DNA from: Otis tarda
Lineage: Eukaryota > Chordata > Aves > Otidiformes > Otididae
NCBI GenBank assembly: GCA_026413225.1
Contig: CM048552.1
Span: 145,837,053-145,901,052, forward strand
Reading direction: 5' to 3'
Length of the DNA: 64,000 nt
Numbering within the stretch: the stretch's first letter is position 1; each line of letters opens with the position of its first letter. The translations under genes and the position numbers were made by a program. Below are positions 30,970-42,900 of the stretch, piece by piece. The notes beneath the pieces were generated by a model. The model was not told the origin of the DNA. It did no database searches and saw only the letters and a program-made list of their open reading frames with translations.

Positions 30970-33900
30970 GTAAGGCGTGAGGTTATTCCTCACCCTTCTC
31001 CTCGCCGTTCTCCCGGGCTGGTGACAGGCGGCGGCGGCGGCGGCTGCGAGCGCCGGTGCCGCGGCGCTGAGTCAGGCCCTGCCGGGGTTCGCGGCCTCGT
31101 CGGAGGCGGCAGGCAGGCGGGGCTCGCTGGGCCCGGCCCGGCGGCCCTTGGCCGGGCGGGCGTTGCGGCAGAAGGCCCCGAGTTTGCCCCTCGCCCCTGG
31201 GGGAACGGTACCGGCTGTGCGTGCGTGCGGGCCCGGTCGGCGCCAGAGGCCCGAGGAGGCGGCGGCGGCCCCTGGGTCTTGCGGAGGGGGGCGGCTGGGG
31301 CTGGCGTCGGCAGCAGAACTTTGGCCGTCGGAGCTGGGGCGGCTGCCGTTTCCGCGCTCTCTGCCAAAGGCGCTTCCCCGAGCCTCGCCCCGGTTCTCGG
31401 GGAGTTTGTCCGGGAGCAGGCAGTGGCGGAGTGCTACTGGTTGAGAGTGTGGATCACGACTGTCAGCGAAAAATAGCTCCTTGATTCAATTACAGCGCCT
31501 GAGGTGTTTTGCTTTAATGGGAGACCGTGCTGTGGATCGTGTGGTGACTTGGTGATTTGTGCACGTTTAACAAATACAGATGTTTGATATTTTAATGATT
31601 GGAGGATAAGAGGATCCCTTCTACAGTTATATGTGCGTTGTCTTGGATACTCTCCCATTTGGGAACTTTTTTTTTAGTGCGTAAGACATTTTTATAATGG
31701 TAGCAATGTTAACCATATGGAACACTGACTGAACGATGTTGTGTACATATGTACTAGGAGGACAGATCGTTATTATATAAGTATATGTGCTAGCAGACAG
31801 ATTATTTTATGGTGACAAGTTGTTACTTGTCACTATAAAATAATAAATACAATGATACAATCAATTTGGAGAGTATTTTTAGTTGTTAATACTGAGAAAG
31901 CGTTAAATGAAAACTGTCTTCTTAAAACATATATGAGTTAGAAACAGTACAAGTCTTTTCCCTCACTTGGACAGTCCATTTTGTATGTTCTTCCTGAGTT
32001 ATTAACTTTTTATTTTATAAAAGTACTCCTTATGAAGGCTATTTTACAAATTATTATTTTATTACACCCCTTTCCCTTCTCTGGCTGAAATATGCCTACA
32101 TTATTTTTTTATGTTAAAAGTCCAAATGTTCTTATTTCCACTGTAAGCATTTTTTTACTACCTAGATTTATTTTGCTCTAAGACATTGGTATTAGTGACT
32201 TAAGGTTGTTGCCCTTTACCAGGTTAGGGTGTTAACTCTTTTAGTTTCTCTGGTCCTTCTGGGACCATTACCTTCTGGGTAATGAATATTTTGCTCATCT
32301 GACTATTTTTCCTCATACCTTTTGCTACGCTGTGTATGCTGTCTTGTAGTGTCTGTTGTTATTAGCTTGTTTCACAGGCTGTATTTCACAGGTGTATCTT
32401 GGGAGCAGCTCTGGCGACGAGGTGAGTCAAGTGTGATATGAGAAAGAAGAGGGAAGGGTTGGATCTTTGTGTTCTTTGTACCTGGTGTAGTAGGTACTGG
32501 AATAATGCAAAAGCCTTCAGGTACTGAAGCACCACTGTTTGGGGCCCTTCCAGTGAGAGCAGCTGGTGTGCAGGGAGGGAATGCTTTGAGAGTCTTGGTG
32601 CCTACTGGACATGTTCTCTTTATGTACCTCTGCATGTATTTCTGTGTGTCTGTAAATTACTGAGCATGAGCCTTTCTTGGGCACTATCTCATTTATAAAT
32701 AAAAAAATTAAAGTATAAATCTTAAGAGCTTTGTGATTATTGGTACAGGTCTCGTTCTTACAAAAAAAGAAGAAGCAATAATGCAGTTAGAGTAGTTATG
32801 CTTGCTGTCTCACTGCTGCTCTGAGTCCTAAGGTCAGTGGTTCATCCTGGTGATGGTGAGCGTTTACGGCGAGTTGTTGGCATTAGGTGTACTTCATGAG
32901 GAGCAATACGATCGTTCATGTTGATGATTTCATCTTCCTCAGTCTAGGATCCACTTGAGATTATTTTTATATTCTTGCTAATGTGCTTTTGCTTCTCATT
33001 GGTTTGCAGCTCTGCGTTACATCCAAATGTGTAAAAGGCATTATATATTAGATACTATTTCTTTCTTGCTTGTTATCCCTACAACCAATTTTGTCCAGGA
33101 CTGTATTTCTCTTAGTCAACCGCTGGTGAGTTGTGGGGTGTCCGGTACCCACTCCTGTACAAGCCATCTTCATTTCTCCCATGCCCACGCTCCTCTCCTG
33201 CATCCTGCATCTCCACTTCTCAAGGCCTCTGCTGTCATACCAGGCTTGTATTTCTGTACACTGCATCATTGTTGTAGAGTTGTGAATATCTCATTCTATA
33301 CAGAGTAACTGCTTGCTACTGCTGTCTGTATGAAACTATGGTTGCAGCATGCCTGGCTAGACAAACGTAGAACCAATTAGACATAGGCACCTGGTCAGTT
33401 AGAGAATTTGCTGTCACAGCTAAATCAAGTAAAAGTTGCAAGCAGGTCAAGAAAAGTTCAGCCAAAGCAAGCCTGTGACAGGCTTTAGTCCTAAGGCCTT
33501 GCAAATGCAGTACAAAGCTTATGGACTGCTACTGGCAGTGGCAATACCGTGTTAAGGGGCTACACAGTTTTATGTCAATGGGAGGGATGATGTGGAAGAA
33601 GAATTCAAATGGATACGTGTTTGAGAAGAAGGACAGGATGGTTAGACTGGATATATTTTGTAGCAGGGAGTTTGAGGGAATGGGAGTGCGGAGGGACTAG
33701 AAGACCAGTGATGTTTTGGAGTAGGCTCTATCTGCAGAGGTACCCCCATCATCTGGCGGCGTTGGTTCTAGCTGACACTCCTGTGCATGGCAAGTTCCCT
33801 TGAGGGAGAGGCTGCATCACATATTTGCATCTGAAGCTTGAGGTTGGACTCAACATTCCTCATCAGTCTCCCTTCTGTTCCCTGTACAGTGAGAGAGGAA

Positions 33901-36900
33901 TGCCACTGTGAAATCAAAGGCTTCCTCCAGTTAGTGTTGTCTACGGCATCTTCAGTTCTGTGCAGTGCAGAGTTATTAGTTTCCTCCTTTTCCTCTCTTT
34001 CTTTCCCCAACAGCTGTGTTACAGATACGATCCCTGACATCCCTTTTGGCTGGCTCTCCTAAAGCATGCGGCAGCTCAAGGGCATCACTTGCAGTGCAGA
34101 GGAAGCAGGTGGAAAGATGCAGGTGGTATGTCTGTGTTGTGAATGTTGGTTTGAGAATTGTTGTGACAGGAAGGAGATTTTCTGCTTGTTTTCTGACATA
34201 CTGAGACAAGTTACAGAAGGTACAAGTAACTTCTCTGCTTTTCTTCCCTCACCCCCATAGCTTGGGCTTCTGTTGTGTAGTTTCCACCTCCTTTGTTTCT
34301 GCTAAGTACAGTAAAGGTCATACTGATAAGTCCAGGAAGAGTGCTGGTAAATGAGGGTGAGGATGAATTTTGTCATGGGAAGAGGCTATAAGTACACAGG
34401 GACAAGACCACGAGTGAGATGATAGCAGTGGGGAGTAGGGAAGGAAAGGGAATGCAGGACCACAGCCTGTTATGAATACAGATTGGTAGCTTAACAAATA
34501 TACCTGTAAATCTGTTCCTACTATAGCAGCGCCTCTGTTATATTCCTCTGGAACTCTGTTATTGACTCCTGCCACTTGATCGCTGTGCATCTGCCCATGA
34601 AGAACATGTTTATCTAGAATGGTCAGATATGTGGTCACTGTAGGAAAAATTCAGTGTGGTGTGTTAAAGAGGTGTTTTGTAAAGGTGGAGAGTGTCTTGG
34701 GTCATAAATAGCTCCTAAGCCGTGTGGAAGTTCCTTTAATTGTTTCCTCTTCGGAATTTTTATGGTTGTGCTGATTGCTCATGTTCAAATGAAACTTCTT
34801 AGCAAACACTTAAATAAAAATACAAAGTATCTGAATTTCCAGGCTTTCCTAGTGGGTGAGTGGGTGTTCTGATGTGTAGTTTAACTCCTCCTGGGAGTGA
34901 TGTGTTATGCTTTGGTTCTTGGATAGAGCTGTAATGGCAGGAGATAGTCAAGGTTGTCCCCTGCTGTCATTGTGAATTTAGAATTGGTTTTTTTTTTTTT
35001 TTAATATGTGGGAAGAAAAGCTGTTGTAAACTATAGAACTGTACTTTGAATTCAAGCCTCAAAGTGCTGGTGTAGATTTCCAAGTAAGTGTACTATATGC
35101 TGTTTGTTACAAGTTATTTCTTGCCTGGAATACGAATGTTTCCCCTTAGTGCTGTTTGTTTTTCATGTGTTTTTCCTCTTCTCCCAGCTGTAAGTCATCT
35201 TCCTCTTGGTAGTTTTCCTTAGTTTCCAGTAGGTAGTCTTTAGGTGTGTTTATTCTGGTGTCCTTTAATACTGTGAACTGTTGCCTAGGCATACCACTCT
35301 GATCGTTCATGCATATTGCTTTAGAAGTTACAGGTGCCAGCTGTGATTCTACAGCCAAGAGTGAACACTGCTGCTAAAATAAGGCTTACAGTGCTGTTGC
35401 TGATGCTATATATTACTTTCTCTTCTGCAAATTAAATTCCTGGCATTGTCTACTAGACATTCTGTTTGGCTCTGTTTTTATTAGTGTGTTAAGTAAATCT
35501 TACTGTTGTGTAGGAAAGTTCTATGAAGGCTAGAAAGCCTACAAACACCTGTTGTTTAGAAACGCTCTGTACACCAGAAAATTTACAACTGTCTCTATGT
35601 GCTTCTCAAATATTTCCACAAGCAAAACTTTGTAGAGCTCCTTCAAGGAGAAGAGCTGATAAACCCTTGAAATCCTTCTTTTGCAAATCTCATCTAGAAG
35701 GTGTTAGGGTTTTGCACTGAAAGATGGAGTGAAATTTTTCCGTTACAGAAATGTATTGACCTGTTCTATGGAAATGTGTATTTTTGTTCTCCCCAAACCT
35801 ATAGTTTTTAACGCAGGCATTTCATATTTATAAGAATTATTTTTGTGGATTTTATTGGATTTTTTTGTTTGTTTGTTTTAAGCAAAGCATCATTGTAAAA
35901 AGACTCTATGGTAGTGGCAACATAAACAAAAAAACCACTACGGTATGCTGAGATTGTCAGAAGCAGCTTTTCTTGTTGAAATCTTGATTCTCTTCATCTG
36001 TTACCTTCATGAAGGCATCTAAACCTTATGTGTAACTACTGAAAATGATGAGAATAGCATGTTGCAAGCCAGCAGAAATTGCAGAAACTGTTCTTTCAGT
36101 TCTCTTAAGATCTCTGGAAAGCCTTGCTCAAAATAGAGAGGTTTACAGTAAGTTAAACTTTGCTGTTGTTGACACTCAAAATATCAAGCCAGACAAGCCG
36201 ATAGCTCTGCATACCTTTTCTGGCTTTAATTGCGTTAGTACTGTCATGTTTTTCTGCCTCTGGCCTCATGTGCATCACTGTGTATTTGTTCTGTGCTGTT
36301 CATCACTTAAAAGCTGCCTAGCAGTTAAGGTTATAGTTCTGGTCAAAACCCTCAGTTTGGTAACTTTTAGTGCTTACTTTGTTACTTTTCCTCATCCCTC
36401 TGACTCCCTCCACAAAAGTAGTCACCTAGACTGGTAGAGGAAATAATTTTTCTGCAGACAAATTATGTGTGCACATAATTAATTCAGTCATTAAGTTTGG
36501 CTTACTAAAAAAGTACAGTGCAGTCTGTGGTGGGTGTTTTGGTCTGAAAGCAGTTGGTATCTTACAGATGATGTGTGTTTTCATGATCCTGGTGTTTGTG
36601 GTGCTGATGGCTTATTCTTCCCATGTGTCATTTTTTTTTTCTCTCTTACAATAGTCTAGTGGAGATTTTAAAGATGAATCTGCTACCTTAAGACAGAAAT
36701 ATGTTTCTTTAGATACATGCTGTTAGATGAAGTGTTGGTTTTAATTGTAGTTAAAGTAGGTGGGCATCTTTTGATCTTCAGGATTATAGACAGTCTAAAG
36801 TGTATTTGCTGATGTGTTCTGAATGGTATTTTTGTGATGTATTTTGATTTTTACACAATGAGAGAGATATAGGATATAGAAGTTGTGAAGCACTGGACTT

Positions 36901-39900
36901 GGAGGTAATTTCTGTCACCTTTGCACTTTTTCTAAACAAACCCCAAAATAACTGGTCCCAGGAAGACAGAATGCCAGTTCTTTGCTTACTGTTTCACATT
37001 CCGTGCTTTTAGTCAATGTGTTCTCTTGGGATGTAAACACTTAAACTGATCATTGAAGAACTGCTTTCTTCCAGAGCTCTAGTGCCAACTACTAGCCACA
37101 ACAGAAGCCTTTTATCTTGAAGTTTTGCTATGTCTTTGTTTAAATGGGAGTTTTAGATTGTCGTGAGCTTTTTCTTTTTTTTTCTGAATCTGAGATTTGT
37201 AAAGGAAACTTTCTGTTTTTCTAGGATCTGTTGAGATTAAAGGTTATATTTTTCTATGTCTTTTTCAGAAAGTTTTGCTTAGCTGATAGTTATTCCACTC
37301 TTCTTTTTCCCCAGCCAAACTTGAAAGAGAAGGCATGACTCTTTAATTAAAAACCAGAATCATTGTCTTGGGAGCCTGAATAAAAAGCAATTACTCTCTT
37401 AGTCAAATTTTACTTCCTTACTGCCTCATGTAATTAGGTAGCTTCACCAGCCTCCTTCATCTGACTAAGGAAAAATAGCTAAGGTGTAGTCTCACTACAC
37501 CTTAATTCAATTGGGATGTCAGACGTTTCAAACCTTGTGGTGTTACTCTTGCTGTCCTCAGCTGCATTCCGTAGCTGCTTCCATCGCATTAGATCCAATG
37601 CTTACATGTGCGCAGTACAACTCTGGTGTGTGATTTGGTCTGCCTCCGAAAGAGTGTTTTCTGCAAGGACTTGTGGCTGCAGGATTGCTCGAGCGGATGG
37701 AAAGGGAAAGCATGGCTCCTCCCCTGCCCCACAGTTTGAGGAAGATGCAAGGGGAGGCTGGCCTGTTTTCTGGGCCTGTGATTTTTCTTTTTTTTTTTTT
37801 TTTTTTTAGCACTGTTAGCTGCAGTGGTGTGTTGCATAACTGGTGCTCATGTGGTCACTCCACTTCTTGGGCTGAGGAAGGAGTGTGGTTCATTCTTTCC
37901 TGAATTTCAAACTCAAGCATATGGACTTTAAATGTTTTCAGCAGGAAAAACAAGGTGGCTTGTGCTCTAAAAGGAGAAGTTTGTGGTGTTCACAGTCTTT
38001 GATAGATAAGAATGAGAAAAAGGCCATGGCTTTGTTTTTGTGTTTTGAATAGCCTTGCTGAGCCAGTGGATGCTTGCATATTAAATTTCATAAGCAACTT
38101 AAAGAACAAGTTGGTAGTGTGTGGTTTTGAACGCTTAAATAATTACTTCCAAAGTGGTTTATGTTCTGTAGCATTTTAAAACAGTTGCTCTGAAAGAACT
38201 CTTTTTTTTTTTTTTTTTGGAAGAGAGAATGTCAATTTATCTTTGTACCTACAAGTAAAACCAACTATGAATATGCCATTCAGCGTTGGTAACTTGCTAA
38301 TTTTTGGATAAACTTGTATTTAGAAATGCATCCTTATTGTCAGGCTTACAGCTCGTGTACAGAGGATGGGTAAGGTGCTCTAGGGGAGTCATAGTAAAGA
38401 CCTGTCTAGAAGTATTAGTTTTACTTGATCTAAATCTAATGCAAAGCCAAACAGGTGGTTCAGCTTCTTTTCTGTCTTTTTGAAGTTCAAGGACTTTTTT
38501 TTTTTTAAGCAAAAGAAAATGACTTAATGACAGTGATGTTCCTTTGAAAGTGGTTAGAAGAGCTAGTGTCCTGTAAGTGATGAAATATCTCCGAAGTTGC
38601 CTCAGCAAAAATGAGTCTTCTGATTATGCAGGAATGTGGGCAGTGAGTTCACAGGAGTGATGCAACTTTCTTGCTGTGTCTGTTTACTGACTCTTCTGCC
38701 CCATGCACGTGAGTGGTTTTATTTGGTCTGGTTTTAATTAAACAGCATTTTCTGACATTTGAACTTCATCTTTACAGAGACAGCTTAAAACCAATCCTGA
38801 CTAAAATATTTTTAGCATAATTTGACTTAGCTTGTTATCTCAGTTAGCTGTAAGATGAAAGAAAGCTTTAGTAATCGTATTTGTGTCGGTCAGTGCAGTA
38901 GATCAAAAAGTACTTGTAATCTTCGAGTCTGCATGTACCCTTTAGTTTTCCTTTCAGCAGGAGAGTGTTATCCTTTTGACTTTGTTTGCAAAGCTGGATG
39001 TTAGATTTCCAGTAGTTTAGGGCTTGTTTTCATTTTAAGCTGAATTCTTCATTTAATTTCTGCAATTCCATTTAACTAACTTTGATAGAATCAAATTGAT
39101 ATAAATGAGGCAACTCAGCTCCTTTGTGTGCTGCTAATTAATCCCGTTGCTCCACTCTTTCACTTGATGTGTGGGTTAATAGTTTCCTTTGCTCTTTATC
39201 TTACTGCTGCCTATTCAGGATGCCATCTCCGTCACATGTAGATGCATGGTGCCTGGTTGTAATGAAGCTTTGCCCTGTGTTTGGGGATGTGTATTGTAGG
39301 TACTATAATAAGTCTACTCAAAGCCTTAATTGTGTGTGGTCTCAGGAGAGCGCGTGAGGAAAACATGCATGTTTGCTGGTGGTCTTACTAATATAACGTC
39401 CTTGTCTGTTATCAGAGAGTATCTGTGAAGTGCTGTTGGTGTCAGTTGGCTTGCAAGGTTATCCTTCACTGGAACCTGCATGGAAGGCTGGAGGAGCTTG
39501 TTTGGCAAGGAAGGGGCAGTTATGCATTTCAGCTGCAGAAGTTCACTGAGCAAAGAAAAATGCTAAAAGTCTTGTTTCAATAGCTGTAGTTCTGTCTTCC
39601 CTGCATTTAGCCTTGTTTTCCAGAGCAATGCCAAGGAAATCTTTCAAGTTTCTGTGCCTAGAGTTATCTGTTACAGAGATTATATTGCATGCAGTATCTG
39701 TCCTTAGTATGGAAGCTTCACACTTGAAGTGTTTACATTCCATGGAAGAAAGAAGTGACAGATAATTAAAATATACTTGTAACTCTTCTGAAATACTTTG
39801 TTAGGAAGCTCTCATGGTTTCTATCTTATTTCAGAATTTTCATCTCACTATCCTGGTGAGATGTGCATTAACACCTGTGATATCTTAGACTGCAGAAGAA

Positions 39901-42900
39901 AAGGTAAAACTTCAGACTTCAAAAATACATCTCGCTAATTGTGCACAACTGTTAGAAACTAGGAAACTTCGCAATTTAAGTGTTCGTAAGCAAAATGGTA
40001 AAGCGTGCCTTCAAAAGACTAAAGCAAACCCTGGTATGTGGAAACTAGGATTAATGTAAGCTTGAACATCTGTTAATCAAAGCTTATGATAGGGTGAACT
40101 CTGGCCTCATGATGTGTTCCACAGAGAATTTCTGTTGCAGGCCATTGCATCAGAAAGAACTTGCTCCAAAACTATGCTTGTTTGTCATGTTTTAAAAAAT
40201 GCCTTTCCACCCCCTTCCCCCACTCCCCCTAAAAAAAAAAAAGACCAACACCCTAAGGTATGTGCTATTTGTGCTATTTTAGTGGTTTTTTTGTTTTGTT
40301 TTGTTTTTTCCAGCAGATGCTATGTAATAGCTGAGGGGTGTGTGTTAGGTTTTTTTTTTTAACTGGAGTTCTAATCTTAGGTATTGTTTCCTTGCTGTAC
40401 TAGCAAGGGAAACACTGCAGTGTTTTTTTTTCTACAAACCATGTTATCTGTCAGTCACGAGGTTTTTCCACTTTTCTGACTCAATAGCTTGTAACTGTGT
40501 GGGATCTTATAAGTAGGAGAGCTACTGTCTGTCTTTTTACATCTGACTGAGCAGTGGTAGGTGACAGCTCTTCATTTATTTCCTAACTCTGCTTTAATCT
40601 TCGCACTGAAAAGGTTTCATGCTTTCTCTTACAGGCAGGATTTGGGATTGTGGCTTTATTTGTCACTGGTTTTGCTTAACATGTAACACAAGTAGTTTAG
40701 GTTGTTTTTTGATTTGTCATTTTCTGTTACTGGCCTGAGTTAATGCTTTGATTGCATGAGAGATGTTGTTGAATTTCCTTTATTACCCATGCCTGTCTTA
40801 AAAATCTCCAAACACTTGCAGTGATCTGGGTATGTTTGATTCTTGGTTGGTACAGAATGGTGCTAGCTCAGCGTTTAACTAGTGACCTAGTGAATATTTA
40901 CGAATCTACTCATATCCAGTTTTCTCTATGTAATGCAGGTTTTCAGTTGTCTATGCAGACAACTTGTACTGGAACTCTTCTGGGCAACAGATGATTTCTT
41001 AATGTAATTTCTAGGGCAGTAAGGTCAATATTTTTCAGTATAAAGTATGTGCATATTTCTATATTCTGCTTTTAAAATGCTTTGGAATATTTTGAGGTCT
41101 TACGTTGCTGTAATCCTGCTTAAGTGGCAAAAGGCAGTGAAATTTCATAGGGGAAATGTATAACACTTTTTTTTTTGTTTTGATCAGTGGTGTAATTCTA
41201 AAGAAAAATAGTTTTGCTTGGCATCTGAAATGTGGTAATCTCTGCATACTTGTTATGGATTACTGCTCTTTCCTTTAATTAACCTGGCTGCTGTGTCTTC
41301 TCCCATTGCATAGTTTTGCTCTGTATTAGGCATAAACCTCCATGGAGGGAATATCTGCAGCCATTTAATGTTTTGAAAATTGCTTTTTTTAGGTTTCTGG
41401 GTGAAGTGCCCCTAACTCTTGCTGTAATTTACTGCATTGTAATGCTGTTTTAGCAATATCAGAATTCTCTTCCTATCTGTCAGGAGAAATAGAGGCTGGA
41501 ATCAAAACTGTGTAGGTAAGAAAGGTGGCTCAGGCTTCACTTCTGAAATAGAGACAAAGGAAAAATCAGGGAAATAACCCCCTTCTCAGCAGTGCAGTAG
41601 CACTTTGCTTTCAACTTCATGCTTTCCAGACCTCCTTGAGCCCCTAGTCCTGGGGAAACTCTGTGAACCTGATCAACAGCAACCCTCCTTTGAATCCAAA
41701 GCATCATGAGCTTGAGTGGCCTAAGGTAGTGAGGCTGTGAAGTCTATATATTGAAGTCTTCACGTGAAAGCAATTTGAAGTCAGAATTGAAAACTGTTTG
41801 AGCATACTGGTGCTTTTAGGTTCCTCCATCAGCCACTTTCCTCCATCAGGGTCTTCCATAGGACCCTTGCAAAGGCTGAGCAAAGGGGCAAGAAAGGATG
41901 TGTGGAGACCTTTTGGAGGACTTGGAGAAGGTTCCTGCAAGAGTGTTTGGATTTCTGAAATGTGTTTGGGGACTGCCTAAAAAAGTTCACAGGAAAAAGT
42001 TCCTAGGTATATCTTCAAATGCCTATAGGAAAGAAGCTCTGTTATGTATGTAAGTGCAGTGGATTCCTTACAACAGAAGAATCTCCCGGGAAGAGAGGGA
42101 GGGCACCTTCCCAATGAAATTGTGTCAGCTCAGTGGTCTTCGTTATTGTTCCTAAGCTGTTCTTGCTGGTGGATGTTAAAGCTTAATGTCTCTGAATAGT
42201 TTTTTCAGTGTTTGATTTGAGAGATTTTTTTTTTAACTAAAAAAAGTTTTATTCTTCAAGATTCAGTTTAAGTGAGTTGATTTAAAAAGAAATAAACCCC
42301 TACCCCTGTGAAGCCTGTATCCTGGAAAACATAAGGTACCACAAGCAACCTCTTTTCTAGTACCGTAAACCCATGTATTTTATGTGTGGACATAACTTTC
42401 TGCAAAGTTGCAATGTGAAAAGTCAGCCTTGAGAATATCCATGTAAAATACAAGCTGTTTAAAGGCTTGGCTCTTTAATATCTATACAACCATATGGTTA
42501 AGACCCTGGAGTAGTGGGAGAAGTACAGCTGTGGAAGAAGTAGCAGCAGAGCTTGAGTCAAATTCAAGCTTGAAATACTTTGAAGAGACCAAAACACAAT
42601 CTCCTCTACTAACTCCTAGAGCTAAGCAAGTGTGCTTAATAAACTGGTATGCTGCACTTAAGCCCCCACGTTTCTTTTTGCATGATGTGTAGGCCTAGAT
42701 GTAATATAGTTAGCCTGATACTAGGGCTTTAACTCTAGGTGTAGAGATGATTGTTGACATTTTTATTTCAGCTGTCTATGCTACCCCTGGTGCACAGCCA
42801 GTTAAACTGCTTATAAAAATGGCTATTAAATTGCTGAAACATCAAGTCAGCTGTTCTTAAGGTAGAAATGGCCAAAAAGTTTATTCCTTCCTCTGGAGGG

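Larger units (their letters stand above)
30650..31430. promoter_or_regulatory. CpG island over the EIF5B promoter and first exon
   Basis: CG-dense sequence covering the EIF5B start codon and the beginning of intron 1, ending where AT-rich intron sequence begins. No TATA box at a fixed distance, as expected of a housekeeping promoter. Confidence 0.85.

Noticed and set aside
28580-31476. Several long ORFs (100-294 codons) on both strands
   Set aside because: They are products of the GC-rich CpG islands, where stop codons are rare. They overlap each other on both strands, are Pro/Arg/Ala/Gly-rich and match no family; only the EIF5B exon 1 codons are supported.
32880-32960. Possible box C/D snoRNA (TGATGA near 32923) in EIF5B intron 1
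   Set aside because: No D box and terminal stem at suitable spacing; the motif alone is common by chance.
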